Assembly: GCA_018432315.1 (NCBI GenBank)
Contig: JAHDLB010000017.1
Span: 1-64,000 of the forward strand
Direction: 5' to 3'
DNA from: Anaerolineae bacterium
GTDB taxonomy: Bacteria > Chloroflexota > Anaerolineae > Aggregatilineales > Aggregatilineaceae
Length of the DNA stretch: 64,000 bases
Shown: one piece after another, positions 41,505 to 50,600 of the stretch
Position numbering within the stretch: position 1 is the first letter of the stretch
Layout of the letters: every line of letters begins with the position of its first letter
The notes under the pieces: generated by a model
The model's database searches: none
Told to the model about the DNA's origin: nothing
Seen by the model: only the letters and a program-made list of their open reading frames with translations
Translations under genes and position numbers: made by a program

Positions 41505-42677
41505 GTGGACGACGAATTTTCGCACCTCGGTTTGACCGACTCTGATCAACCGCCCGGGCTATCAACCTCCAGCATGAAGGAAATCGAGGAGGTTGTTCGA
41601 ACGGGCACGCTATTGGGGCCCGACGGTCCCAATGGAAAGTCTCGACCGTTGGGAAAACTGTCGACATGGGATCGCCTGAACACACTTGCAGATGCCTTCG
41701 CGGAACGTGAACCCATTGAGTATGTCATCGACGGCCTGTTACCGATTCCAAGTCTGTCCATTCTCTACGGTCTCCCAGGAGACCTGAAAAGCATGCTACT
41801 GATGGACGCAGCAGTTTGTGTAGCAGGCGGACTTCCGTGGTTGTCACCACTCCAAGATGGTAGCTCGGCCCCAATGGTCACACGCCAAGTGCCGGTCTTT
41901 TGGTATGACTACGATAACGGCCAACGGCGGTGTCACGAGCGATTCCAGGCACTCGCGAAAGGCCGGGGTCTATCACCAACATCCGACCTTCCGTTCTACT
42001 ATCTATCGGTTCCTGAGCCTGCCCTCGACGCTCACAACAGCGATCGCGTTGCGGAACTACTGGAACCCAAAATCGACGAACACGGAATCAAGCTCCTGTG
42101 CATAGATAACCTGACTACAATTTCCGGCAATGTGGACGAGAACTCAGTCGCAATGTTTACCGTCATGAGCACTCTACGCACGCTCGTTGAGAAAAAGCAC
42201 TTGGCGTGCATCGTCATCCACCACCAACGAAAGAACACGGGGACGAAGGAACAGCACGCGGGTGAGACTTTGCGCGGTCACAGCAGCATCAACGCCGCGG
42301 TCGATCTGGCGCTTCTCGCGATCAGAAAACCCTACACGAACACCGTCACGGTTTCCAGTACGAAGACCCGGGGAAAAGACGTGCCGCCATTCGGAGCGGA
42401 ATTCAAGTACACGTCTCGTCCCGACGGCGAGCTGGAAACCGCGCAGTTCTTCGGTTTCCACGTTGCCGGTTCCGAAACATTCACACAGATTGAAACCGCC
42501 ATCCTCGAGATTCTTTCGGCTGAAAGCTCGTGCAACCAATCCCAGCTTACGAACCAACTTAGACGCAGGGGATTTAAGAAGAGTGCTTATCTGACGGTCC
42601 TCGAAAAAATGGAGGTTGAGGAAAAACTCACAACTGAAAGAGGCCAACACAATGCCAAATTCTACCAAATCGCCTAG
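41505..42677 (+). CDS. RepA-like hexameric helicase (AAA_25) with winged-helix tail, 390 aa
   Basis: GTG start at 41505 with TAGGAG upstream. P-loop of the RepA/RecA type (LSILYGLPGDLKSMLLMDAAV, Walker A slightly unusual with GDLKS), Walker B region (IKLLCIDNLTTISG), a switch segment (LACIVIHHQRKNTG) and LRGHSSINAAVDLALLAI. C-terminal 70 residues form a winged helix (ILEILSAESSCNQSQLTNQL). Family members unwind DNA at plasmid or element origins. It fills the replication slot that Rep_trans fills in the left element. GC is slightly lower than its surroundings. Confidence 0.8.
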   Translation: MDDEFSHLGLTDSDQPPGLSTSSMKEIEEVVRTGTLLGPDGPNGKSRPLGKLSTWDRLNTLADAFAEREPIEYVIDGLLPIPSLSILYGLPGDLKSMLLMDAAVCVAGGLPWLSPLQDGSSAPMVTRQVPVFWYDYDNGQRRCHERFQALAKGRGLSPTSDLPFYYLSVPEPALDAHNSDRVAELLEPKIDEHGIKLLCIDNLTTISGNVDENSVAMFTVMSTLRTLVEKKHLACIVIHHQRKNTGTKEQHAGETLRGHSSINAAVDLALLAIRKPYTNTVTVSSTKTRGKDVPPFGAEFKYTSRPDGELETAQFFGFHVAGSETFTQIETAILEILSAESSCNQSQLTNQLRRRGFKKSAYLTVLEKMEVEEKLTTERGQHNAKFYQIA

Positions 42678-42814
42678 CTATTTTCAGTTTTCCAGATGCA
42701 CCAGGCGATTTAGATAACTGGCGCCAGTGTTTTCTGTTTTCCCACTCCCTAGGAGGGGAAAACTAGTAAACTGATTATACAGAAAAACGGACAACTAGCA
42801 GACAGTGTCATGGG

Positions 42815-42830
42815 CGGGAACCAGTTCCCG
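42815..42830. repeat. Palindrome copy 2 (CGGGAACCAGTTCCCG)
   Basis: Sixteen-base copy with one central mismatch from perfect symmetry, 137 bp after the RepA-like gene. Confidence 0.7.
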
Positions 42831-43008
42831 TCCACTTTTTTATGAGAAGTCACCACACTTGCAAGCATGGACGGTCGGACGTTACGTACGTGGGAACCCT
42901 CATCGTTTGGAATGCTACACAAAGATGCCGACACCGGAGGTGGTATCGTGCACTCGCTGGCATCCGAGCTGTCCCCTTATCGAGCGCCGTGTGGGCTTGT
43001 TCCAAACT

Positions 43009-43022
43009 GGGAACCGGTTCCC
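43009..43022. repeat. Palindrome copy 3 (GGGAACCGGTTCCC exact)
   Basis: Exact 14-bp palindrome in the gene-poor region. Confidence 0.75.
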
Positions 43023-43161
43023 CAGCTATGGAGCAAATCCCGAAACGGGTATTGCGTCTACTGCGCCCTCATGCCGGCAATGGAGCTGGATTACGTCGCC
43101 CCAAGTCCATTTGCATCGGGTGCTCACTGCATGGAGCTGAACTACCGGTTCGTCAGTCTAC

Positions 43162-43175
43162 GGGAACTGGTTCCT
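43162..43175. repeat. Palindrome copy 4 (variant, CTGG centre)
   Basis: GGGAACTGGTTCCT, two changes from the consensus. It stands about 45 bp before the first degenerate repeat unit, as copy 5 stands before the second. Confidence 0.65.
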
Positions 43176-43205
43176 GGGCCGGTCCACGCTGGCACATACT
43201 ATCAC

Positions 43206-43333
43206 CGCTGAACGTTGGAGTGCGAGCGAGCGGGAACAGACGCGCCATATGCTCTTCACATGACGGCGCTTTGAAGATCCTCTACTAACCAGCCATGCCC
43301 GCAAGCCAGCGACACGTGCAATGTGGCGGTCAG
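43206..43333. repeat. Degenerate direct repeat, unit 1
   Basis: About 128 bp sharing AACG(T/G)TGGAGTGC, then GCGCCATATGCTCTTCAC, GACGGCGC-like sequence, GCCAGCG and CCAGCGACACGTGC with unit 2 at 43446. The two units lie 240 bp apart, each with the palindrome at the same side. No coding potential recognised. Confidence 0.65.
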
Positions 43334-43399
43334 ATCGCTGCTACCTGCACATCATGGGTTGTGGTTCAGCATACGTGGCCGCGAGTCCTACCCTACGCA

Positions 43400-43415
43400 C
43401 GGGAACCGGTTCCCG
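43400..43415. repeat. Palindrome copy 5 (16-bp exact)
   Basis: CGGGAACCGGTTCCCG, perfect over 16 bases, upstream of degenerate repeat unit 2. Confidence 0.75.
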
Positions 43416-43445
43416 GACTTAGCGGTCGTATCGCGCGCCAGCTCC

Positions 43446-43572
43446 GCCGAACGGTGGAGTGCCAGGGTGAGGAGACAAACGCGCCATATGCTCTTCACCT
43501 GTCGGCGCATTGACGACTCTTCCCCAACAGCTCAAGCCAGCGGACCAGCGACACGTGCGATATAGCCGTCAG
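43446..43572. repeat. Degenerate direct repeat, unit 2
   Basis: Second copy of the unit at 43206-43333; the longest shared string is GCGCCATATGCTCTTCAC. A fragment GATGACGGCGCT near 43760 may be a remnant of a third. Confidence 0.65.
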
Positions 43573-44189
43573 GTATACAGACGCCACCGCTGCCCAGCAT
43601 CTCCTGCCCGCCCAGAGGGTGTACGCACAGGGAGCCCCCCATGCTCACTTTCAGCTCGCTAACCACAATGGGCCGACCAACATTCAGAGCGAGGAGTCGA
43701 AAACTACGCTGGGTGTCAACATGCTGGATGCAAGCCTGAGGTATAGGGTGGAGCACACTCGATGACGGCGCTCTACCTGCATGGCACAGTGGTTACAGAG
43801 CTGGCGTCATCCCTGGAGGGGAACTCAGTGTCGGCATTGCTGGAATACATAGCGCATAAGGCTGCCAGAGGCCGGAGCGGCGTTTGCGCTGTGGGTTAAC
43901 ACGGGGACCAGCGTCAATCGGGTGGGGCTGGTGTTTCCTCGCCCGGAGCAGTTTACATGAGTTGACGTTCGTGGGGTGTGTTCACAGGGTTTGGCGGCCC
44001 TTAGCATGGGACGTCCCCCAGACTCCCGCAACACACGCGCGCCCAAAACCACGCGCGCCGCCCCATCATCCAGCCCAATGAGGTCCTGCTACGGGGAAAA
44101 CCCCCTCCCCCCTGCCGGCATTGAGCTTCAGACAACACGTTATCCTTCTCCCTGCAGTGGATACCTGTAGTAGCCGACACCGTCTTTCC

Positions 44190-44203
44190 GGGAACCGGTT
44201 CCC
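44190..44203. repeat. Palindrome copy 6 (exact)
   Basis: GGGAACCGGTTCCC, 66 bp past the end of the small membrane-protein gene at 44270. Confidence 0.75.
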
Positions 44204-44269
44204 ACGCCATCAGCTCGTATGCTGCCATGGGAGACGCCGGCATCATCCGCTCCCACCTGCCGGCCCAAA

Positions 44270-44665
44270 TTACGCAGAGCGTCCTCCATGCCTGTCAGTC
44301 TGTTCCTGCTCTGCCAACAGGTCCGCCAGTGGCAGGGACTCACCATCCGCCTCCAGCTCGCCCGCCAGCCGCGACCGCAGAGCATCCCGCTCGTCCGGTG
44401 TGAGCAGCGAGAGCAAGAGTGACAGTCGGGGGTCCTCCTCCGTGCCGGCATCGCGCTTGGCTTTCTCACGGGGCGTGCCATCGACGCTGATGCCGTACGC
44501 GTCCAGTGCCCACATCGACCAGATGGTCATCGTCGAGATGATGGCCAGTATCGCGGCGGCTCCCTGCACGAATGCAGTCCCGTCGATCTGGCCCACTACC
44601 ACCACGCTGAGCCAGATGATGGCCGTGGCGACCAGCAGGGCTCGTACTCTCTTGATTGTCTCCAT
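44270..44665 (-). CDS. Small two-helix membrane protein, 131 aa
   Basis: Start at 44665 (METIKRVRA) with GAGGAG upstream. Two membrane helices (ALLVATAIIWLSVVVVGQI and GAAAILAIISTMTIWSMWAL) and a charged cytoplasmic tail rich in Glu/Asp/Arg (PDERDALRSRLAGELEADGE). The tail looks like the short repeat-rich ends of phage-borne membrane proteins. No family recognised. A terminator on the same strand lies upstream, so it has its own promoter. Confidence 0.6.
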   Translation of the reverse strand: METIKRVRALLVATAIIWLSVVVVGQIDGTAFVQGAAAILAIISTMTIWSMWALDAYGISVDGTPREKAKRDAGTEEDPRLSLLLSLLTPDERDALRSRLAGELEADGESLPLADLLAEQEQTDRHGGRSA

Positions 44666-44723
44666 TTGGGTACGCTCCTCGTGATTGGGATATGAGCCGG
44701 GCTTGCAGGTCAACTCGTGACAC

Positions 44724-44753
44724 CAAAAAGCCCCAACAGGTTCGTCGGGGCTT
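44724..44753 (-). terminator. Intrinsic terminator upstream of the membrane-protein gene
   Basis: On the minus strand AAGCCCC pairs with GGGGCTT round a 12-nt loop and is followed by TTTTTGG. No gene ends into it, so it may close an unrecognised transcript or act as a leader terminator for the gene at 44665. Confidence 0.65.
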
Positions 44754-44831
44754 CGTCGTATCAGGGTCATCTGCCCTGTCGTTGTTGTGCTCTGCCAGGG
44801 CCAGCCACGTACCCTTTAACGGCAGAGCCTC

Positions 44832-45446
44832 TTGGAGACCAGAGCATATCACAGCTCTGCCCCTATTCTACCACACCTGGAGCGGGAAAGACATGCCGAG
44901 ACATTCGATGCACGCGGGAACCGGTTCCCTCTGGTCTCCTGCCGGCCCTCACCCATCCGCGACGAGTTCAAGGTCGTCCACGCCGAGGACGCGATCATCG
45001 TCTCCGACATCGAAGTGCCAGACTTCAGCAACTTCATGTTCAAGGCCGCGCTCCTGACCGGCATGCGGTATGGGATCAAGCGCATCATCTTCGCGGGCGA
45101 CCTCATTGCCACCGACCAGGACGCGCTGAACACCTGGCTCAACACGTGGCGGGACGAGTATGGCCGCACCTTCATGGCCGATGTCCGGGAGCTGGAGCGA
45201 ATCCTCGCTACCTTCAGCGACTGGTTCAGTGACGGTATCGACGCGATCCTCGGCAACCACGACATGCGGCTGGCCAAGAAGACTGGCGGCCAGGTCACCC
45301 TGGATGACCTGATCGCGCACACCGGCGTGCAGCTCGGCCAGTACAGCTACATGTACGTGTGGAACCCCACCACGAAGGAGTGGACGTATGTCTGCCACCA
45401 GTTCAACTACTCTAAGACCAGCGTCAAACTTGTCCGGAAAGTGTAG
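44832..45446 (+). pseudogene. Calcineurin-like metallophosphoesterase, damaged
   Basis: Residues from about 45 on match a phage-type calcineurin-like phosphoesterase: VSDIEVPD, FAGDLIATDQD, ILGNHDMRL, and VCHQFNYSKTS near the end. These supply most of the metal ligands (D, D-N-H, H). The family normally continues with at least one more histidine motif, which is absent here because the frame stops at 45446. The N-terminal part reads across palindrome copy 7 (DARGNRFPL) and has no Met near the true domain start, so both ends appear lost. Remnant of a prophage or element. Confidence 0.65.
44916..44929. repeat. Palindrome copy 7 (exact)
   Basis: GGGAACCGGTTCCC inside the damaged metallophosphoesterase frame, just before the conserved domain starts. 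Confidence 0.75.
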
Positions 45447-45483
45447 GACCGGGAATCGAACCAGCTTCAGCGGCGCTGATCCA

Positions 45484-45495
45484 GGGAACGGTTCC
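45484..45495. repeat. Palindrome copy 8 (one base deleted)
   Basis: GGGAACGGTTCC, consensus lacking one central C, 38 bp after the metallophosphoesterase fragment. Confidence 0.55.
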
Positions 45496-45707
45496 GAGCG
45501 GGTGATCAGCAGAGCACAACACCGCCCATTCCCCGCCTGTGAGCCTCAAAACAGGCCCGAAATCGTGGAGTCCTTCGCGAACGGTACAACACAGCCAAAC
45601 GCGCCGCAGAGCGGCTGGGGCACGGCACATGCGCGCGCGTTGAAGCTCGACACAAATCACCGGTACAATAGAAGCATCGTCAGCTTAGGCTGTGGAGGAA
45701 CACTCGC

Positions 45708-45905
45708 ATGCTGGACGACAAGCGTATCGCCTATGGGGCGCTCATCGTGGGGATCGTGGCGGCGGTCCTCGCCATCGTGATTGACCCGCTACGGGGACTT
45801 GACCTGTACATGCACTGGGGACAGATCGTCGTGCTGGTCGTAGGTATCGTCCTGGCTCTGGTCGGGGCCTATCTCAGTTTCGTGCGCAAGCCACCCGTTG
45901 GATAA
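45708..45905 (+). CDS. Small two-helix membrane protein, 65 aa
   Basis: GGAGG stands upstream of the ATG at 45708. Two helices (AYGALIVGIVAAVLAIVI and WGQIVVLVVGIVLALVGAYL) separated by a short loop, with a basic end (SFVRKPP). No family recognised. It is intact in a region of decayed genes, so may be under selection. The space 45447-45707 holds only palindrome copy 8. Confidence 0.6.
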   Translation: MLDDKRIAYGALIVGIVAAVLAIVIDPLRGLDLYMHWGQIVVLVVGIVLALVGAYLSFVRKPPVG

Positions 45906-45995
45906 CTGACCGACATCACACTTGCGTGGCATAAGTTCACGGGCCGGTCCTCGATTCTGCAGGATGGATCGGCCCGTCTGTCCCTCACCTGCCTG

Positions 45996-46013
45996 CCGGG
46001 AACCGGTTCCCGG
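45996..46013. repeat. Palindrome copy 9 (18-bp exact)
   Basis: CCGGGAACCGGTTCCCGG, the longest perfect copy, between the 65-residue membrane protein and the HNH gene. Confidence 0.75.
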
Positions 46014-46213
46014 ACATCCCGGACTTGGACACCTGCAATCAGCCGCGCCACACCCTCCAGAATGGCCGCACGAGCTGACGAAATGCTCGACAGGTCTATT
46101 TGTATCGGTCGAATCCGACTCCACGATGACGGGCCTTCCAGAGGCTGAGACAGGCATCACCCGAAGCGTGCTCGTCCCCGACAGGCGCACCATGGTCTGA
46201 CTTTCCGGAGCGC

Positions 46214-46226
46214 GGGAACTGGTTCC
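46214..46226. repeat. Palindrome copy 10 (variant, CTGG centre)
   Basis: GGGAACTGGTTCC, immediately past the stop of the HNH endonuclease gene. Confidence 0.65.
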
Positions 46227-46233
46227 GGGATGA

Positions 46234-46776
46234 TCAATCCAGCGTCAGCCCGCGCTTCTTCAGCCGCTCGGCCACCTGACGGACGATAGGCTCTGGCGCC
46301 TCCCGGTCCGGGTAGTTGCACACCGCGAACTCGCCGAACAGCCGCCGGGCCGCCTCGTCATACGCCAGCGCCGCCGTCTCGGCGTCCTCGAAAAAGCCGA
46401 GGAAGTACCGCATGCCCTGCAACTGGATGCGGGCGTGGTACTTGCGCCGCCCTTCGTGCCAGCTCACGCCCTTCAGCCCTGTGCTGGACAATGGGCTGAC
46501 CCGCCGGTTCTGCCCGTTCTGGTACGCCGTCGCCAGCCGCAGGTTGTTCCGCCGGTTGTCCAGCGAGTAGCCGTTGATGTGGTCCACGCACTGGCCTGGC
46601 TGGGCATCCATGATGAACCGGTGCAGGTAGGTGAGCTTGAACTTCCCGTTCACCGGCACGAACGCCACGGCGTAGCCCGTGCCGGACAGGAACCAGTTGT
46701 AGGGCTTGACCTTCTCGTAGTCGTCGTCATCAACGAGCGCGAAGGTGTCCATGTTGAGGGAGATGTATTGAGACAT
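46234..46776 (-). CDS. HNH homing endonuclease with AP2 domain, 180 aa
   Basis: Start at 46776 (MSQYISLNMDTFALVDDDDYE) with AGGAG upstream. Residues about 60-110 are an HNH nuclease (YLHRFIMDAQPGQCVDHING, YSLDNRRNNLRLATAYQN) and about 115-165 an AP2/ERF-type DNA-binding domain (GVSWHEGRRKYHARIQLQG, FFEDAETAALAYDEAARR). This is the classical free-standing homing endonuclease of phages and mobile introns. A terminator lies directly upstream on the same strand. It is flanked by palindrome copies 9/10 and 11. Confidence 0.88.
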   Translation of the reverse strand: MSQYISLNMDTFALVDDDDYEKVKPYNWFLSGTGYAVAFVPVNGKFKLTYLHRFIMDAQPGQCVDHINGYSLDNRRNNLRLATAYQNGQNRRVSPLSSTGLKGVSWHEGRRKYHARIQLQGMRYFLGFFEDAETAALAYDEAARRLFGEFAVCNYPDREAPEPIVRQVAERLKKRGLTLD

Positions 46777-46848
46777 GTGGGGGTTACTCCTGGAGGTGAC
46801 CATGCGAGGTACACGTGCGAGGAAAAGCGAGTAGGAACTGCGCAACGC

Positions 46849-46869
46849 AAAAAACCCGTCACCGGGCTT
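46849..46869 (-). terminator. Intrinsic terminator upstream of the HNH gene
   Basis: On the minus strand AAGCCCG pairs with CGGGTTT round GTGA and is followed by six T residues. It insulates the HNH gene from upstream transcription or serves as its leader terminator. Confidence 0.7.
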
Positions 46870-47028
46870 TCGTTCGATATATCGCGCTGTCAGTCAGTCG
46901 TTCAGGGGACGTGGTCGGGCGCGCAGCTCAACCACAGGGATAGTGTAGCATGGATTCGGCCTGATGAGAAGATACGCCAGCCCAGGAAAAGCTGCCAAGG
47001 TCGACCGGTGGGACTACACGCTCGACGC

Positions 47029-47044
47029 CGGGAACCGGTTCCCG
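47029..47044. repeat. Palindrome copy 11 (16-bp exact)
   Basis: CGGGAACCGGTTCCCG, 23 bp past the stop of the flavin-binding protein gene at 47067. Confidence 0.75.
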
Positions 47045-47066
47045 AGCACCGGGGTCCAGGAGCCGC

Positions 47067-47483
47067 TTACTCCATTACCTGGACCACCTTCCGGATGGTG
47101 AACCGCATGGCCTGGTGCGGTCCCCACGCGGCAATCTCCCGCTCGACCCGCTCGTCATCGTCCCAATAGCGACGAGCAATGCGCCTGATCCAATCAAACC
47201 CCGGCTCGCCTTCCAGCGCCCATTCGCCTTGGAAGAGGTAACCGACCGCATAGCTCTCGTGGTCGCCCACGGGATCGCCGCCAACCGTGACGGCGCCCTT
47301 GGGATTGGCGCGGACGTTCCTGACCTTGCGCGCGCGGGGAGCAGTCGCGATGACGATATCGTCGCCGTCGAGGATGTACCAGATCGGCACGGTGTGGGGA
47401 TAACCGTCACGATCCAGCGTGGTCACGCGGGCGATGAGCCGCTGCTGAAGGAGTGTGTGTATGATGTCGTCCGCTACGGCCAT
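47067..47483 (-). CDS. Pyridoxamine 5'-phosphate oxidase-like flavin-binding protein, 138 aa
   Basis: Split beta-barrel of the PNPOx-like superfamily. Start at 47483 with GGGAGGG upstream. Typical features: LIARVTTLDRDGYPHTVPIWYILDGDD (split here by the 20-residue limit at TVPIW), RARKVRNVRANPKGAVTVGG. Such proteins bind FMN or F420 and reduce small substrates; the exact type cannot be told. It is divergent from the defence operon and probably an ordinary chromosomal gene. Confidence 0.75.
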   Translation of the reverse strand: MAVADDIIHTLLQQRLIARVTTLDRDGYPHTVPIWYILDGDDIVIATAPRARKVRNVRANPKGAVTVGGDPVGDHESYAVGYLFQGEWALEGEPGFDWIRRIARRYWDDDERVEREIAAWGPHQAMRFTIRKVVQVME

Positions 47484-47693
47484 GATCGTTTCCCTCCCAA
47501 ATACGAACAACCGCGGCTCGTGTTAAGTGATACAAAGGTACGGTCATAGACGGCGCGCAAACCGTACCTACTTACTACTTCTTGCTCGGAGATGTGCTGC
47601 ATTATATTATTGGCTTGACTGAGTAACAACCTACACTGAGAAGAACCCGCAGGATTCTTCACCAGCAAGTGATTTCGACACAGAGAGGTCAAC

Positions 47694-50600
47694 ATGCAGT
47701 CAATCTTTGCGACCTGCGAGCCACGCCCAGAAGTTCTGGCCGGTGAGCTTCGGGAAGAGATCTTCGCAGCACGTCTTAGAGACGTCATCGAGGATCGAGC
47801 GGACGACGTTTACTGGAAACCCGACATCTTCTTCGAGAACACCTACCCAACCGAAGGCTTACGGCTGCTCCTGGATGAAGCGTTGGGCCGCCTGTCGGGC
47901 ATCAAGCCTGCGAATAACGCCGTCATTCGGCTTGAGACAGCGTTTGGTGGCGGTAAGACGCATAACCTGATCGCGCTTTACCATGCGGCTTCTGGCTATG
48001 TGCCAGATGAGGTCTTTGTCGATGGAGGGTTGATCCCTCCCCAGGGAACAGTGCGAATTGCTGGGGTTGTCGGCTCTGATTTAGAACCAACCATGGGGCT
48101 GCAACATGACGATACTTCAACCTACACGTTGTGGGGCGAGATAGCCTACCAACTTGGTGGCGCGGAAGCTTATCGAATGGTACAGCAAAGCGAGGTAGAC
48201 AAGACCGCACCGGGTACTGGATTGCTGGAACGTTTGATTGGCGATCAACCTACTCTGATCATGCTGGATGAGGTCGCCAGGCATCTTCGCTCGGCCAAGA
48301 CGGTTCCGACCAGTACTGGGCGCTCGGATCTTGCTGAACAGACCATTGCCTTCTTGATGTCGCTCTTTGAGTTCGCCGCCAGCAAACAACACGTTGTTGT
48401 GGTCCTGACGCTTGCCGACGCATCGGACGCATTTGGGCGGGAAACCGAAGAACTGCGGCAGTACATCGCCCGCGAACTCGCCGAAGCGAAACGGCTGTCG
48501 GCCCGTCAGGAACGAGTGATCACTCCTACTGCCGAAAACGAGATCGCGGCGATCGTGACGCACCGTCTCTTCAGACGTATCGATGAAACAGCAGCCGTCG
48601 ATACTGCCCGCCTATACATGGATTACTTCCGTCACTGCATTGAACATGGCGCTGATCTTCCTCAGCGGGCAGTCCGCGCCGAATATGCTCAGGAGATCGA
48701 AGCCGACTACCCCTTCCACCCGGAATTGCTGACCGCGCTCAACCGAAAAGTCTCCACCATCCCCAATTTCCAGAAAACGCGCGGCGCGCTTCGTCTGCTA
48801 GCCATGGTAATCCGCGAACTCTGGCAGTACCCTCAGGACGGCGTCTTTCTGATCCACCCGTTCGATATCGACCTGACTCACGAAGGAATTATCAATGACC
48901 TGACGAGCCGGCTTGAACGCCCCTCGTTCAAGCAGGTCATTGAAGCGGATATCGTCAGCCCCTTGAGCGGGTCACTTGCCCACGCTCAGGTGCTAGATGA
49001 AACGATCGGTGGCGCGCCTTTTACACAACGCGTCGCTGCTGCTGCATTCCTACACAGCCTAACCCAGGGGATCGCATCCGGCGTGGATCCTGCTGATCTT
49101 GCCCTGGCCGTAATCACACCGGGTGACGATCCGGCACTCGTTCGCAAGGCGGCTGAGCGACTGCTGGACAAAGGCTGGTTCTTCGAATACGACGGTCACC
49201 GTTATCGTTTCAAGACCGAACCTTCGATCAACAAGATCGTCACGGACGAGATGGGAGCCGTGGGCCTGGTGAAGGCCAAGATGGAGCTAGACAGCCGCAT
49301 CCGGCAGGTTTGGCGCAAGAGTTTTTTCAGGCCAGTATATTTCCCCAGCGAGCCAGCCGACATCGATGATGATGCGCAGATGCCTAAACTGGTCATTGTG
49401 CATTACGATGCCGCCGACACAGCAACCGAAAACGCCGCCCCGCCAGACCTGGTCGTGCGCCTGTTCAATCACACCGGCGCACAGGAAGGCTATCGCACCT
49501 ACAAAAATAACCTGGTGTTCCTGGTCGCAGATCAGGACCAGATCGACAACATGGTAACCAACGCTCAGCGCTATCTGGCCATTCAGCGCATCCTGAACGA
49601 TCCGGAGCGCATGACTGAGTTCTATAACGACCAGCGCCAGAAACTCAAGCGCATGGGCGACAGTGCCGAGCTGGATGTCCGCGTGGCGATCACCAAAGCC
49701 TACCGGTGGCTCTATTACCCCAATGGGGATGCGCCTCAGGCACACAGCAATCTGGCCCGCGAGCAGTTGCAGGTTCAGGACCAGGGCCAGGTGAACATCG
49801 ACCAGAGCGAGGTCATTCTGCGCATTCTGAAATCGTTTGAGAAAGTCCAGACTCAGGATGCCCAACCACTCTCGGCCAAATTCATCAAGGCACGCGCGTG
49901 GGACATGGGCCAAACCCATCTGAGCACTGAGGATCTGCGCAAAGCGTTTGCCCGCAAGATGAACCTGCGCATGATGCTGGATCTGAACCAGCTCAAGAAA
50001 ACCATCCGCAACGGCATCGAACAGGGCGTATGGATTTACTACGATGCGCGCCAGCAGGTTGGGTACGGCCCCGACTCGCCTACACCCACGATCGAGATCG
50101 GGGATGATGCCCTCCTGTACGCGCCTGAGGAATATGAGCGTCTCGGCTGGCGAATTGACGGTGAGGAGCCAATCGACATCCCACGTGGCACTGGGCCCAC
50201 ATCCGAACACTGCCCGATCTGTGGCAATCCCGTTGCACAGTGCACGTGCGGCACAGTCGTGTTGCCAACGCGTGAAGCCCTGCAGGGCAGCGGCGCGCCT
50301 GGACAGGCCTTCCAACGGCTCTATGACCTCTGTCTGGACCAGGAGATCACCCACCTCGGCCAGCTAACCATCAACATCCAGGGGGATGGCCAGCAAGGCG
50401 CGAATGAGGTTCGCGCCCTGGGATTGGCGATACCCCAGATGGGCAAAGGTCAGTTCTGGGTGGAGCAGAGCCTGATAGCGGAGTTTGGCGGAGACGAGCA
50501 ATTTCACGTGACGTTCGCGGGAGGCTGGGATCGCTACAAGCGGCTCAAGCAGGTGACCGAATCCTTCGCCCAGGACGCGCACAAATTCAACGCTCGCACC

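Larger units (their letters stand above)
38362..42677. mobile_element. Second recombinase element (minimal extent; right end not found)
   Basis: Att site C, large serine recombinase, small partner protein, divergent XRE repressor and RepA-like helicase repeat the architecture of the left element, with the initiator gene replaced. I could not find another copy of the att core to the right, so the right boundary is unknown; 42677 is only the end of the last recognisable element gene. Confidence 0.5.
42678..44269. other. Gene-poor region with palindromes and decayed repeats
   Basis: About 1.6 kb without a protein gene I can support. It holds five palindrome copies and two degenerate tandem units (43206-43333 and 43446-43572). 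Open frames here are short and unlike known proteins. It looks like eroded mobile DNA. Confidence 0.6.

Noticed and set aside
45440-45470. tRNA-like string GGGAATCGAACC (reverse of a T-arm)
   Set aside because: The flanks do not fold into a T-stem of five pairs and no acceptor or anticodon arm could be found on the minus strand.
45729-45744. CCTATGGGGCG resembling the att core
   Set aside because: It has no GGAAT/ATTCC arms and codes for RIAYGAL in an intact membrane protein gene.
42781-47044. Possible CRISPR-like array because of repeated palindromes
   Set aside because: Copies are only 12-18 bp, spacing is irregular (tens to thousands of bases) and there are no cas genes.
49287-50354. 355-codon minus-strand open frame
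   Set aside because: Antisense shadow within the DUF499 gene, whose Walker and zinc motifs confirm the plus strand.
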